The notes below the pieces were generated by a model, which was not told the DNA's origin, searched no databases, and saw only the letters and a program-made list of their open reading frames with translations. From the NCBI GenBank assembly GCA_030374765.1, contig JARGXX010000001.1, positions 2,221,312 through 2,285,311 on the forward strand: a stretch of 64,000 nt of DNA. The letters run 5' to 3'. Each line of letters begins with the position of its first letter. Position 1 is the stretch's first letter. The position numbers and the translations under genes were made by a program. This document shows, piece after piece, positions 1 through 11,589 of this stretch. The DNA is from Agarophyton chilense. Lineage: Eukaryota > Rhodophyta > Florideophyceae > Gracilariales > Gracilariaceae.

Positions 1-652
1 TGGCGGCAGGGCCTCACTGTTTCCGTATCGGTGCGGAGGTTGGACGCCGCTGGCTTGTCCCTTCCGCCTTGAGTGCCAGAAGTCGAGCGCTGGGGCGCGG
101 AGGAAGGGCTGCGTCGGGAAGAGGATCCGTCGCTTCGGGCGACGTCCTCCGCTCCGCTTGGCTTCTCCTCGCTGCACTGCGGACTTTGCCCTCGCTCCTC
201 CTCCTCTTCATTGCGCGACGCTAGCTACATGTCGACGTACAGCGCTGGGTGTAGAAGCGCGGTATCGTAATCCCGAGGCCGAGCGACACACATACCCCTC
301 ACAAGTGTGCCAGCAGCCGGCGCGGCACCAGCCGCCGGTTCCGTTGTGCGAACAACAGCAACTTCTTAGCGATCCGCCGCACCCGCTGCACGTTATTATC
401 CGAGATGAACACCTTCATCGCCTCCGTGTCCACGACCACGTCCAGATGCTCGACCCGCGTCGCGCCCTCCCTGCACCCTTTCGTCTCGTGCCGCGTCACT
501 CCCAGCCACTCCATCAGTCCACCAATCACTTGCCCTGCGCAGGTGCAGTGCTTTTTCGTTGCAACGGCCCCCGTCGGCGATGGCACCAGCAAAAAGTCTA
601 TGCGACAGGACTGTGCCAAGTGCATGAAACGACGCGTTAGTATGTGCCTCAC
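1..652 (-). pseudogene. DIRS-like retrotransposon RT fragment, broken
   Basis: The minus strand encodes a stretch resembling the C-terminal part of DIRS-group (tyrosine-recombinase retrotransposon) reverse transcriptase and the start of the region after it. Visible blocks are WLGVTRHETKG, then RVEHLDVVVDTEAM and RNRRLVPRRLLAHL (positions 299-480), followed below 299 by a GITIPRFYTQ segment that needs a frame change to continue into an LYVDM-like block. In DIRS elements these blocks follow the catalytic palm in this order, which is the basis of the call. The fragment has a stop after LLAHL and a frameshift near position 240, so it is not functional. It runs off the left edge of the window; no recombinase is visible. 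On its upstream side it abuts a Ty3/gypsy RT fragment on the same strand. The family assignment is by remembered motif pattern only. Confidence 0.42.
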
Positions 653-1223
653 AGGGCTTCGTTAATTCTGGGTACCTCAGCACAGGCGGCGACTTCATGA
701 CCTGCTTCAGAGTCATAAATGCCTGCTCTGCGTCTTCATTCCCCTTGAAGGTGATATCTGTTGACATCAACTCGTGCAGTGGTGCCGCGATGGTAGAGAA
801 ATACTTAGCGGAACTACGGTAGAACGAGGCCATCCCCAAAAACCCGCAAAAGGCTCTGCGGCTCCTTGGACACTTGGCTTCCAAGATCTTCGCGATCTTT
901 GCCAGGTACCTGTGAACACCCTCCTCGTTGACGATGTGGCCCAACATGTCTTCCTCCTGGACAGCAAAGAAGCACTTACTGAGCTTAAGCTTTTGGTTCA
1001 TGCTGCAGAGTCTCTCGCATACCTTCGTCAGATGTCCCATGTGTTCCGCCGTCGTCTTTGACTTGATGACGACATTATCGACGTAAATGCACACGAAGTT
1101 TATGTCCTCAAACAGCTCGTTGGCCATTCGCAGGAAAGTGGCAGGAGCATTCATCAGCCCGACAGGCATGACAATAAACTCGAAAGATTCGTACTTGCAC
1201 CAGTAATTGTACGGAACCACCAA
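600..1223 (-). pseudogene. Ty3/gypsy reverse transcriptase-RNase H fragment
   Basis: An open frame encodes about 210 residues of Ty3/gypsy reverse transcriptase. The palm block FEFIVMPVGLMNAPATF is followed by the active-site block CIYVDNVVI, then the thumb/connection region with LSKCFFAVQEEDMLGHIV, CGFLGMASFYR and the RNase H start ELTKPCEAHTNAS. Order and spacing are typical of gypsy Pol. The active-site motif reads YVDN instead of YVDD, which should abolish catalysis, and RNase H is cut off around position 605. Protease, the RT fingers and integrase are missing, so this is a 5'- and 3'-truncated relic. The frame remains open to 396 but the residues after about 605 no longer look like RNase H. 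Confidence 0.8.
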
Positions 1224-3559
1224 AAGTAATCATTGCACAACTGTGAACAGTGGAACGGTAGGAAAGCCAAGTCTCAGAGCGGGAGGATATCCGAAGGATA
1301 CGTTCGTTCTACGCGTTAAGTTCCACTAAAAAGTTGTGCTGCGCTACATCGTATAGTGGTACACATATGTACCAATATTGGCCCGCTGCCGAGGAAGTAG
1401 TGGAACACCAACTGACGTGAGGTGGTTCGGTATAGGGGAAATAATGGGACGCTGCTTCGAAATGTCGGTTGTCTGCTGGCATATAATGGTGTGGTATTTT
1501 GGTACTGGTGGTTCGATATACGCGAAGACTGGCGAGATGATCAAAGTTCGTGGTCCCTTTTGAACCCTAGCAATGTTGTGCAAGGGAATTCACTGGTGCG
1601 GTAATTCGGAAAACAATGGTATATACTTTTAATGCTGTGGTTCCCTATTATACGGAACCAATGTAATTCATTCATTGCGCTAGAAGCAACTTTGTGTATA
1701 TTAGTGCCCTAAAATAGCACGCAATCACTACCCTAGCTCATGATATAGGAATCCGCAACAAACCAAAACATCGTCACGGAGAATTGCGATCGCCCCCTCG
1801 TGCACAGACCCCGTCGTCTTATCATCTACCCTAAGTGCGAAGGGTATCGATCGATCCTATTCAGCACCTTTTATGTCCCACCATGCACGGCCGTGGTAAT
1901 ATGCTCGGCTGTACCTTTTTCTCTCACGAATCGGCATCCATTTTCACCCACACGAATCAAACCTGCGCGGCGCACACCCACTCCGAATCGCATGAGCTGT
2001 ATATCACTTGGCGAACATGTATTCCCGTCCGAGCCTCCTACCATCCGCTTCACAAAACTAGAATCTACATTGTCACAGTCCTGGGCAATCCTAAGTAGCA
2101 CAAATAGTTGCTGTACACCTTCGCCGTCATCCCACGTACATATCACAATATCTGCGGCCACGTTTTCTTCAACAATGGATGATACTTAGATGCCCTCTTT
2201 AACGATGTGGTGCCCAAAGGCGCGCCGTCGCCCGACATACTTCTCCACTGATACGTACCTAGGCCGCCGGAACATCTCAATGTGGTGGATTTCTCTTCCT
2301 TGGGTTCCTACGATGTGCTTCTTCTGCTGGCGGATTCCCTCCAAGTGATGTACAGGTCGGTGTTGCCCTCGGTCTCTAAATACTGTCTTCCATTCGAAAC
2401 GGCGTCACCACGGGAGATTGACTTGTCCAGACACCCGTAATTGCGTCATGATCAATTTTCGAAAGCTCTCACGCATCCCCTTCCTGAATGCTTGCAGCAT
2501 TTGAGCCTCACTGCTTGTCATGTCGTCCAAATCGATTCCGTCGATCCCCAACAGCAGCCTGCGCAGTCCCATCTCATCACATTTCCGTTACATTTTTCCT
2601 CCGTTCGACCAACAAGTGTAGAGCTTGTGAAGCCACCCGAACCCCACACGATCAATCGCTCTCTCCTCGACCATGAGATGCGAGGTGTGATGCGTATTTA
2701 CTTCAAGCCAGTCCTTAAACGTTCTTTGAACCTTTTCCAAAACCATTTCGGTGCAGTTCCTTGTATGCGAAAATTTTGGAATGGTGTGAACGCCCAGTTC
2801 AAGAGCTCGATGGGGGTACGGCTTGCTCAAAATCTTTGCGCTCGTTCCACGTCTGCGGTAAATAGCGACTGCCGTTTGCAAATACCGTTTCGTTGCTCTC
2901 TTCATTCCCCCTTGATACTGTAGCTCACCCTCGCCATCCTTGTAATGTATGCTCCCCACAATATACTTCAATAGGGGGCAGAAGGTTATTTGAACGTTTG
3001 ATTTAAACATTCAAAAAATACCTCTATAAAGCCTAAAAACGCATGTTGACCGATGAACATAAATTTTGTTGAGTAAATGATGTTCGAAATGTGATGAATG
3101 TCACGCAGATGATCTTAAAAACAATCTAGACCGGTTCCTCTGTGACATATATAAACATCCGTATCATTGTAGTTTTGCAGACTTTGCATCTTCCTCGATA
3201 TGTTTGTCACCTTAAAGATCTATCTAGTTTCCTTTTTTACGATTGGTCTCCATTAAATGAATGTCGATACCGGCCAAGTATGGGGTTCCTTTCTATTTCA
3301 TCTTCCTCCTTAAATTCTGTTTTCATAGTTTGAATAACATTCCAGTTGTTATCTATTCATCTTTCTGCACGACTAAAATAGAAAGTATGCGGTGTATGGT
3401 TCAAAGTGTTACCGTTTGCACCCTTCTACAGATTTCAAGCACCAACCATGCACATTGCAAGCAAAGAAATGTTCACTCTAAAAGACCATTCTTTCACTTC
3501 GAACTTCTTTTCCATATTCAGATCATCTTGACGTGTCCCACTTTGCCTCCCAAATCTTG
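1224..3559. other. No recognisable gene
   Basis: I see only short, unconvincing frames on both strands. The stretch around 1390-1660 is rich in GGTTCGGTATA-like and TAATGG words and contains the short inverted repeat GGTTCC...GGAACC near 1641-1661. From about 2950 on the DNA becomes AT-rich. It is probably decayed repeat sequence. Confidence 0.5.
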
Positions 3560-4860
3560 AACAACAAAAATAGTACTCTTCGCGAACCTCGGGAATAGCA
3601 ATTGAAAGCGGTGTTTTCTTTGTTATTCCGTCAGTTGTCCTCCATTTTTTAAGAGAAATCGGAGTTCATGGTTGGGTACTTCTACAAGTGCTGATAAAAT
3701 ATCTCCTCTCACTGTCAACCCAGAACACATGAATCATTTTTCGATCCAATTCAGGCAGTTTCACGACCATTGACACATGCTGTCCTCATACCGTCATCGG
3801 AAGTTCGGAGAGATGTTTCACAGGAAACCTTATGGTGGCTGTTACTAAAACCTCAGAGAATCGCAATCGTCTTTCTAAAAGTTCTTCGCCTGTTTCAACA
3901 GATGTAAAATATGAATCGCTACAATACTTCCATCTGTTGCCAACCAGTTATCATATTGTCTCATTAAAACAGCTGTTTCATGCGCATGTTCAAATTTAAA
4001 AGGCTGCACTTCTGGTTGCGTAGCTCCCATTGTGATTTCTATTTCGAGAATAATTCCATTCCTTCCACAACACACTGTCTTTAATTCACAATCGTTTTCA
4101 GGTTTCCTATCAAGAGCAGTGTAGTGTGGATGTCCAATTTCAATCCAGTTAACCGCAAGTACATACCAAAGTGACATACTTTTGTCCGCGCACAAAGTTT
4201 GTGATGGTGTTACGGAAGCTTTTCGATGGTCATTTATAGCTTTCAAAAATTCAAAAACGCATGACCACTTGGATTCTTCTGAATTTTGATCGTTGTTAAA
4301 TCCACTAGAAACGATAAATTGCCGTATGTGTTCAATCCGGTTGCCTTACATGATCTTTCCGGGCTGCGGAGATTCAATATATTCAGAAAACGTGTCCTTA
4401 GACCAAATTGATCTTCTATTTGACAATTCAAAGCGAGGCATTACCACCATCAAACCAAAAAACATCAAAAATTCACCTCCTGTAGTCTGCTTTAAGATTT
4501 TTCCTTCTAGCAGAGAGTTGGTAGATCCAACCATTTTTTTCAAATGAGCTACAGGAAACATCCACACGAATTTATCATGTGAAGAGAGTCCGGAGGGTGC
4601 ATGAATGGCTGATGTAAAATCTACAACAGGTCTTGTGATTTCCATTGATGCATTCGCACTGGACCATTCAGAGTCAAGGATATATTTTCCGTTGTCCATT
4701 TGGTCGAAAGAACTTCCACAAAGCTGTCTTGTGTGTAATTGTTTATCAAGGTAGGAGAGCTCGACGAAATAATTATTTTACTGTCATTGCCATCCGTGAC
4801 AGTATGCTGTTCTTCATAGTTCGAAACTTCGTTAGTTATAGGAGCACCATTTATCTCCAC
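3560..4860 (-). pseudogene. piggyBac-like transposase relic (DDE_Tnp_1_7 type)
   Basis: Read on the minus strand, several consecutive frames make up one decayed protein that resembles piggyBac-type transposases. From N to C: an acidic/serine-rich start (4860-4621), a block with GLSSHDKFVWMFPVAHLKK and GGEFLMFFGLMVVM (4699-4346), then VTPSQTLCADKSMSLWY, where the Asp sits where the first catalytic Asp is expected, and HPHYTALDRKPENDCELKTV and CCGRNGIILEIEITMG (4246-3875). Below 3875, RFPVKHLSELPMTV and FWVDSERRYFIST continue the family pattern down to about 3560. The order matches the DDE_Tnp_1_7 domain followed by its C-terminal part. At least four frame changes or stops break it, and the region expected to hold the second catalytic Asp is not clear. 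Terminal inverted repeats and a TTAA duplication were not identified. The assignment is from motif memory. Confidence 0.55.
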
Positions 4861-6630
4861 GTTGGAATTTTCGGCTTCTTGAGCAGTTTACTGAACCGTG
4901 ACATGATCCCCGGGTTTCATATTACAAACTTTGAGAGTTCATATCTTCTGGCAACCAGGTAGCTTGAAGTTTATGGTTACGAAAGTGTGTCTTCGATTAA
5001 TTTTGACAACAACGTCCACCTTGGTAACACTTCCGCTTACGAGTTTCCTCTTCTATTGCGTTCCAAAGAAGCGTTTACAGTCTCTCTCTGATTTTATTAG
5101 ACGTGCGCCAGTGTTCACTCTGTTTCCCTCTACACGGTGTGGATCCATAGATAATGACATATTTGATAAATTATGAAGGATTGGAGTTAAGATGATGTTG
5201 CGTACAGGTGATGAAGATCTTTCGTAATCTTTGAAGTTAATGCGGGAGAAGAAGAGAGCGATGAAAACGTCTCGGCGCCATAATTTAATTAGATTGACAG
5301 AGTTTACAAAATTTATCGATGTTGTAGTTCTGGCCTCATATAAGACTAATTCTTATTTCTTTGAAATTAAGCAATAAATAAAATCTACAGGCTCTGCATA
5401 ACTGGAACGTATTGCTGAACATTTGATGGCCTCAACATTTGAATTATGCATTACTATATGATTGAAGGCGAATTTCCTTTCGACCTGATTTCTTTGGATC
5501 GTTTTAGGCCAAAAATATTTGGTAAATGTTGTTTTGGGACTACTTATGTTTGCTAAAAGAAAATTATATCGCAATAAAGAAGAATATTAAATCTTTGTTC
5601 GACTAGATTCCCGAGGCTTTTCGTTAGAAATAAAAATGTTTGGTTTTTATTTTTGTTTTCTACCTGCTGTAAATTTGAAAATTCATATCTTGAATTAATT
5701 TCTGTTACTTTTTAAGAGCAATTTTGGCCTCATATGAGGCCATGCTTGCCTCTTTTGAGTTCAAACACTTGGGCGTATAGACACTAGAGCTTCCTCGTCA
5801 TAGGTCATGGACCCTACGCTTCAACTCAAGTAACCCGACATCTTGTCGTCCATGTCACAACCTATCTCATCGTACCTTCCCCCTTCAGTTTTAACGCACT
5901 CGCTTTTCTCTTACTCCTTCGTTTTCTTTTCAAACCTCTACACTTAACACAATGAGTTTTACACAATGTAGCCCAACAGCGCTTCAGTCAAACGCTACAA
6001 CCATTGAGAGCATGTGATAAAGAATCCCCTAAGTTTTAGAATTACTCCGAATTTATTTGGAAACAAACTTCATTTAAGATCTAGTTTTATTCAACCAAAA
6101 AATAACTGGAAATACACATTTCTTGGATTGGAGAATTAAATGAAATATTTTCTCAGCGCTCCCAAAGACCGACTTTTTTCCCGGGAACCTACATCCGCTT
6201 GAACTTATGTGCCGTTTTCGATTCGCAAGCAAACCGCTCGTTTGAAATGGCTACATATGCGGCAAACTGGGTTAAAAAAAAGACAAGCGTTTCAGTTGTT
6301 TGAACGTTCTTTGACTGTTCTTACGGTAACAAAAACATGTACTGTATGTCGCTCATAAACTTACTCTAGTGGAATAAAGTTTGGTGTTCACAGGGCTCTC
6401 AGAGTGCTGGGCGAGGGCAGCAGTCCTTGTACAGTGTCACAGGAGTACACGTAGTATTCCTCAGTCTGTATTGCACGTGTCATAGAGTGCACGCGGTGTA
6501 CCTGGGGGGATATTCTGCCCAAAGAGTGGGAGCCGGCAAAAAAATACAAACTCCTGCACTTTATTAGAACAAAGAGATACTGGGATGTATTGATACTTTT
6601 TCCAACGAAAGTAATTCTCTCTGAACTAGT
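4861..6630. other. AT-rich stretch, no gene seen
   Basis: Strongly AT-rich with only short frames on either strand. No domain motif, RNA gene or clear repeat was recognised. Position 4861-4960 may still belong to the upstream part of the neighbouring transposase relic. Confidence 0.5.
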
Positions 6631-7069
6631 TTGGTTGCGAGCACTGCATTTGTTTCAGCACCAGCGCTACAAGAATTATTTCAAAATTGTCAGGGTATTC
6701 GGAGGACACATGGATTTAATTCTTGTACTTTGAACATAATTGGATTGTATATGGCTATGTTCTTGGTCTGCATGGCTTGGTCGCTGGATTATACTCGACA
6801 CAAGAGGAGTGCAATCGGAGCAGCCTGAAAAATATTTGGAGAAACTCGTTGGATCGACGCATACTATCTCCAACTTCTTGAGTACGCGAGTGGCTTCGTC
6901 GGCCACAATTTCTATCAGTGAGTATATTGGTCTTTTGAAGTACACAAGGCGAGAGGGCTGTATGATGATAAAACACCCCCTAACTGTCACTTTCGACGGT
7001 TGGTATCACATCCTCTGCTACAGCTTCAGTAGTCCGTGTTTCAGTGGAGTAATTGTAACCGCCCAGCAA
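6631..7069. other. No supportable gene
   Basis: A plus-strand frame opens near 6740, but its residues lack any recognisable pattern and the frame soon runs into the fold-back sequences beginning at 7070, so I do not call it a gene. Confidence 0.4.
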
Positions 7070-7125
7070 GGACAGGGGGATGTCTCCCGGTACCTGTCCT
7101 GTGGACCGGAGCAATCCCCCTGTCC
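7070..7125. repeat. 12-bp inverted repeat, 32-nt loop
   Basis: GGACAGGGGGAT at 7070-7081 is exactly the reverse complement of ATCCCCCTGTCC at 7114-7125. The 32-nt loop contains the KpnI-type palindrome GGTACC. It lies next to another inverted repeat cluster at 7141-7252, so the whole block may be one folded repeat unit. Confidence 0.8.
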
Positions 7126-7140
7126 CTGCACCTGGGACTT

Positions 7141-7252
7141 CCACACCGATGATTGGTTGGTGTGGAACGGCCAGTTGGGATGGTGGAAGTGGAAGCGAAT
7201 CTCGAGATTGAGATTCGCTTCAAAACACACCACCCCGTTCCAAAACCGACCA
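7141..7252. repeat. Imperfect fold-back with perfect 12-bp core arms
   Basis: GAAGCGAATCTC (7192-7203) and GAGATTCGCTTC (7210-7221) are perfect reverse complements around a 6-nt spacer. Outwards the symmetry continues imperfectly: TGGAACGG (7163-7170) pairs with CCGTTCCA (7235-7242), and GGTTGG-type sequence on the left faces CCGACC-type sequence on the right. A smaller hairpin, CCACACC (7141-7147) with GGTGTGG (7159-7165), lies on its left flank. Together this is a roughly 100-nt fold-back resembling a small non-autonomous element. Confidence 0.7.
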
Positions 7253-7830
7253 GACGCCCTTACCGGTCTCCATCACCCAAGACGGCGCCGCGACCGTCCG
7301 CGGCGCCATCTCCGTCTTCATCCGTTTGCCCCTTCTTCCTCGGCCACCGCCGCCCCCCAGCACCGTCTGGCTCCCCGCTGTCGTCGCAGCTTTCGGCCGC
7401 CCTTGCGCCCGGATCGTCAACCTGCCGCGCTTCGTCAAGCGCCCCATCGTCGCTCTGCCGTCGCAGCGCGCATGAACCCTCTCCCTTGTCTGCGCCCCAA
7501 CAGCCTCTTCCGCCTCTTTGTTGTCCGCCTCCATGGCCTCCGCCTTCGCGGCCTTCGCCTCCACTGCCTCCGTCCCTCTCACAGCGTCGCCTGCCCCACC
7601 GCGCTGTGTCGCCCAAGCAGGCTGCGTCGCCGCAACGCACTGCGTCGACTTCGAGCGCGTTGTCAGGTTGAGGGTGGCCAGCCATAGCGTCGTCCACGAC
7701 CAGTTGGAACAGGTCTACGACCGCTTCCACGGACGCATGGGTGACGCTCTGGTTTACTTCACTGTCCAATTCTTCGGCTTCAAGGTCCAACACCGGCGCG
7801 TATACCGGCTCGCGGCTGGATGAGTCGGTA
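7253..7830. other. GC-rich block with open frames on both strands
   Basis: The base composition changes abruptly to C-rich on the plus strand. Overlapping frames stay open on both strands (for example plus 7153-7671 and minus 7260-7793), but the plus frames are Ser/Pro/Arg-rich and the minus frames Gly/Glu/Arg-rich. That is what biased composition alone produces. No domain was recognised. A low-complexity Gag-like region of an unknown element is possible but not supported. Confidence 0.4.
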
Positions 7831-7920
7831 TCGTCGTCAGGTCATCTCTCGAATCAAGGTTGTAGGATTCATGTTTGGATGAAACAGTGGAACTGGTGAT
7901 TCCAGATTCCAACCACGTAT

Positions 7921-8062
7921 TATATAGACGTCATCAGAATAGACAGAGCCTTTCCTAGGGAGGTCTACTAGAAGACGTCCCAAATTCAAGGCTAGGGGTG
8001 TAGCTTTCGGGCTTTGTCTTATGCATGGGTAGAGTTTATGCAATATTCTGATCGTCTATATA
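7921..8062. repeat. 19-21 nt inverted repeat bounding a 142-bp unit
   Basis: The left arm at 7921-7941 begins TATATAGACG and continues, after an extra TC, into ATCAGAATA. The right arm at 8044-8062 is TATTCTGATCGTCTATATA. The arms are exact reverse complements except for the two-base insertion. The right arm supplies the first part of a TATA box (8057-8064). This could be a short terminal-inverted-repeat element or a hairpin-forming transcript. Confidence 0.75.
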
Positions 8063-8064
8063 AA
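8057..8064 (+). promoter_or_regulatory. TATA box followed by CT-rich leader
   Basis: TATATAAA is followed by GC-rich sequence and from about 8095 by a long CT-rich stretch that lacks ATG codons until the one near 8464. The arrangement resembles an RNA polymerase II promoter with a 5' leader, such as in an LTR. No matching second LTR copy was found in the window, and the only frame after the first good ATG (8464) is about 25 codons. Confidence 0.35.
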
Positions 8065-9050
8065 CCCCCGAGGCGAGCGCTTCGGCGCCAACTCTGCGGG
8101 AGAGACCACTTTTCCCCGGGAGCTCCTTGGGCACCCTCACTTCTCTCAGCCCTGTCCGGGCCTCTTTTGCCATCAACCGTTTCTCTCTCTGCCCTGCTTC
8201 CCCCTTTCACTTTCCTTGGCGGCTTGGTCTCCCGCCGTCTTTAGCATCAACCTTTCCCCACTACGAGTGCAGCCCTGCAGTGGCTTGGCGGCGCTCGTAG
8301 GTGTTCTTCGGAGTGGTTGTATCGTTTGTTAGTGCTCCCTGAGCCTTTACTGGTTGGCCGTTTCCGCCGGCCTCTCTCGTTTTGTCTACGGTTGTAGACT
8401 GGTACCCCCTGGCATTTCGTTCTACTGGGTCTGTCACCACCCGCGCCATTAGCAGCCCAGAAAATGGCGTCTACAGTAATTATTTGGGGCTTCCGAATCA
8501 CTGGCGTTGGTGTCCGCCTTTTCAGTCCCTATGATTTTTAGGGCCTATTTTTCTTCTGCATGTTTTATTTCCGACGGACGTTTTGACGCAATACCGGGTG
8601 GACTCTTAACAGCCGATTTTCTTTCGGCGCTGTTCCGTGCCTCAGTACTTCTTCAGCTTTGTCGCCGTGTACGTTGGCAAAAACCGCACTGCACACTTCA
8701 GGCCGCGGCTCTTTCGCGGTGTCATTACTCGATTAGGCTTTCAATCGGTCCTCATCAAAACATTTCTTAGTTGGTCCGTTGCTTTTCGTTTCTCTAATCT
8801 CCTGCAAAAAACCGCTTGATGAGCTGAGGCTGTAATTTTCTAACGCCAGATTGGTCAAAGTGGGATTTTCGTGAGGCGATTCTTCCGTGTGAACCACTCG
8901 TTCAATTTTTTCCGGTTCAAAAGCAATTCTACATTCAATTTTAGCAATAGCGATTCTATCCTTCGGCATATTGGCCTCGCTTGCAGCCATGGCTGGACGA
9001 TTCGGGGACTGGGTGTTGCCCTTGCTTGATGGCTTTAACAATGATTAGGG
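8065..9050. other. Leader-like and unassigned sequence
   Basis: 8065-8460 is CT-rich and gene-free. On the minus strand 9041-8733 a frame of about 100 residues (N-terminal part rich in Lys, Glu and Ser) is open, but it matches nothing I recognise. I treat it as unassigned. Confidence 0.35.
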
Positions 9051-10192
9051 ATCCGGGTCCGTCTGTGTTCTCAGAATGCTAGTTTGAGGTGCTAAAAGCA
9101 CAGGGGGCAAAGAAAATCGTCACAAAAACTGCAAAAAATGAGGAATGGGAAATGTGCAAGCAATTAATTCAAAATTTTCGGATACCACACCTTCGCGCAT
9201 TCACACGAATCCAAGAGGTGGCGAATGCAGAACGGAAGTGCCCTTAAGTACTACTTTGCACCTTGATCGCTGGAATTTAAACTCGAGTTTACTTCCCTTT
9301 ACAAAACGCCAATAAACTCTTCAATCAGCTTACCATCGACGTCAAACCTCCACCATTTCTCCCCTTCAGAAGTACTCCCCGCCCGGTGCCGGCTTCGTTT
9401 CCTGTTCCGGGAACATCAGTGCATAAGAGTCCTTCCGAAATTTATCCCTTTCCTCCTTCACAGCTACACCCCCACCACCTGCGTCCTTCTGTTACAGAGC
9501 ATCTCACCTCTTCATCTCCTGTTCGGCTAGAAATCTCTCCGCCTCACTCACAGTAGCTGCCAACGTCCTCAACCCATCAACCTCCCCCTCTTTCTCTCCA
9601 CCTCCGTATCGCTCGACACAGTCGGCCTCTTCTCCACAACTCTCCTTTTCCTCGTTTCCTCCTCCTGCATTGCCTCCACCTTCTCCACATCCTCCTCACT
9701 CTGGGGACACGCTCCAAGCACTTCAATCCTTACAACCCTTAACCTCGGTGTCACAGGAGACCCCCGAGGCGCTCCCCAACCTCGGCAGAGTCGTTCACGT
9801 CTTCTTCGCTTACTTCCTCGTCTAATTTTTCAAACCCTCCTTCTTCAACATCTTCACAGCCGTCCCTTTCGTACTAGAAAAGTCCCTCTTCATCACACTC
9901 AACATCTCATCCGCCGCCGGCAACTACAAAAACACATACAAATTCAAACACTACATCTCCGCAATCGGTGAGTACCCAAGACCACACACCAGCCACCTCC
10001 TCCCCTTTGATTAGCATTAGAACTTGCACTCAAACCTTAACAAACGTTCATTCTTTACGGCGAAGTTAAGGCTATATAAAATCACGCCCAACTTAACCAC
10101 TCAGTTCCCCTCTCCATCATCCACCACATTCTCCCCCTTCGAAGGTTCATAGCTCTCATCTTTGTCATCTTCTTCTACATTTCCACCCTGTA
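9051..10192. other. No supportable gene
   Basis: Plus-strand sequence is C/T-rich. A plus frame around 9780-10010 reads hydrophobically (blocks such as VVHVFFAYFLV and VPFVLEKSLFITLNISS), but it contains a stop and I cannot assign it. The minus frames here are Lys/Arg/Glu-rich by composition. Part of this may be the 3' flank of the relic that ends at 10193. Confidence 0.35.
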
Positions 10193-11328
10193 TCACCTGA
10201 ACGACCCCTCCTGAACATCCATGGCCACGTCCTTATACGTTTCATCCACTTCCTTCTCCCCCAGCAACGCAGATTCCTCCCTAAACATTGGCTTAAAGCT
10301 TGGCTCCAGATGCACACCGTCAGATAAGCTATAGTCTTCCGGGACCACGTATATATGGTACCGTAATAGCTGTGTATCCGACATAACACAGTCTGCACTG
10401 CCCGCTCCAGCATGGAACACATCCCCACTCCCAATAAATATCGACATAGGCAGTATCTTGAACTTTCCCATATAAATTCTCTCCGCAAACCCCTCTAACT
10501 CAGCATTGCTCGCCCCATAATGGGTATGCGATCTTTCACCAACCTGCAACGGAACCGAATATTTCGCAAACGCCATCATGAAATAGCCCGGGTTGTTCCC
10601 ATCCACCTTCAAACGTTTCGTCATCGTCTGAAAGTCTGTATGTAGCTTATACTGCGGGCATTCTCTCCCCATAAACAACACCATTCTCTAAGTAGTCGGC
10701 CGGTACATCTTCTCCACCGCGATTCTGTTATCTTCCAAACCCAGGCACACACATATATGTCCCATTCGTGCATACAACATCGCACGCTTCTTCACCCACA
10801 CATGCCTTTTCGCATTCTACTCCATCTCATCCACTATCCTTCTCCTCATCGCCAATTACCTTCCAAGCTTCCTGCTCTTATCAGACGGGTCCTGCTCCTC
10901 CCCCGCACTGATGACGGTAGTCCATGTCGTCTGGTTCTTCAGCTTCCGAATATCATCTTGCTGCCTGAAACTGGTCTCATAGAACTCCAGCATTTCCCCA
11001 TGCACATCCCCATTCATGTGTTTGCTCATCTCCTAAAGCTTCTCCACAACTCTCCTGCATCCGTCGCAATGCCTTGCAGCACATAGAACCCATGCTCTTT
11101 CAGCTCCCCCGCCATCCTCGCAAAGTACACAAGAGCATATTTGTCTTCAGTTGTCGCCCCCTTCCATAATCTCACCTCCTGTTCCTTCCCCACCACTCCC
11201 TCCCTAACCACCATCGCCGTCTGCTCCTCGTAAGATTCACAGCAGAACATCGAATGATGAGCAGCTCTCATGTCCTTCGGTCTCAGCAGATGGCCACGGT
11301 GCTCGTTTCGCAAGTGCACCATATCCAT
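10193..11328 (-). pseudogene. 2OG-Fe(II) oxygenase-like protein relic
   Basis: Three minus-strand segments form one decayed protein. 11328-11026 ends with GFYVLQGIATDAGELW, like the N-terminal strand of many 2-oxoglutarate oxygenases. The next segment (about 11030-10690) changes frame and carries several stops. 10684-10193 is open for 163 codons and contains CPQYKLHTDF, then FMMAFAKYSVPLQV, then GSGDVFHAGAG and LRYHIYVVPED. The pattern His-x-Asp followed about 85 residues later by a His in GDVFHAGAG and a basic residue shortly after fits the facial triad and 2OG-binding layout of that fold. This is inference from motif layout; no specific family is claimed. It lies directly downstream of the kinase relic on the same strand, and the first segment is in the same frame as the kinase C-lobe. 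Confidence 0.4.
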
Positions 11329-11589
11329 CCACGAATATATGTCCTTAATCGCTTCTTCAGTGCCCTCCAGTCACTTACTCAGCAACGAGCCGACCACTTC
11401 TGTAATCTGAGAGCTTAAGAGTGGTCGCAGGCCATGCTTAGCTACATCATTTGCTGCTTGTGCTGGAGCTATCTACTTTTTCATGAACCTGTAATTTAAA
11501 CCAGACGCGACGCAAAACATCAGCATTCCAAACGGGTAGACGTCAGGAGACAATCCATGTTTCTCATGGCGAATAATATCAGGTGCAAT

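Noticed and set aside
1344-1660. Tandem repeat of GGTTCGGTATA-like words
   Set aside because: The units cannot be aligned into a regular period; only a short inverted repeat remains.
6740-7687. 315-codon plus-strand frame
   Set aside because: It crosses fold-back repeats and a composition break, and has Arg/Pro/Ser-rich low-complexity sequence without any motif.
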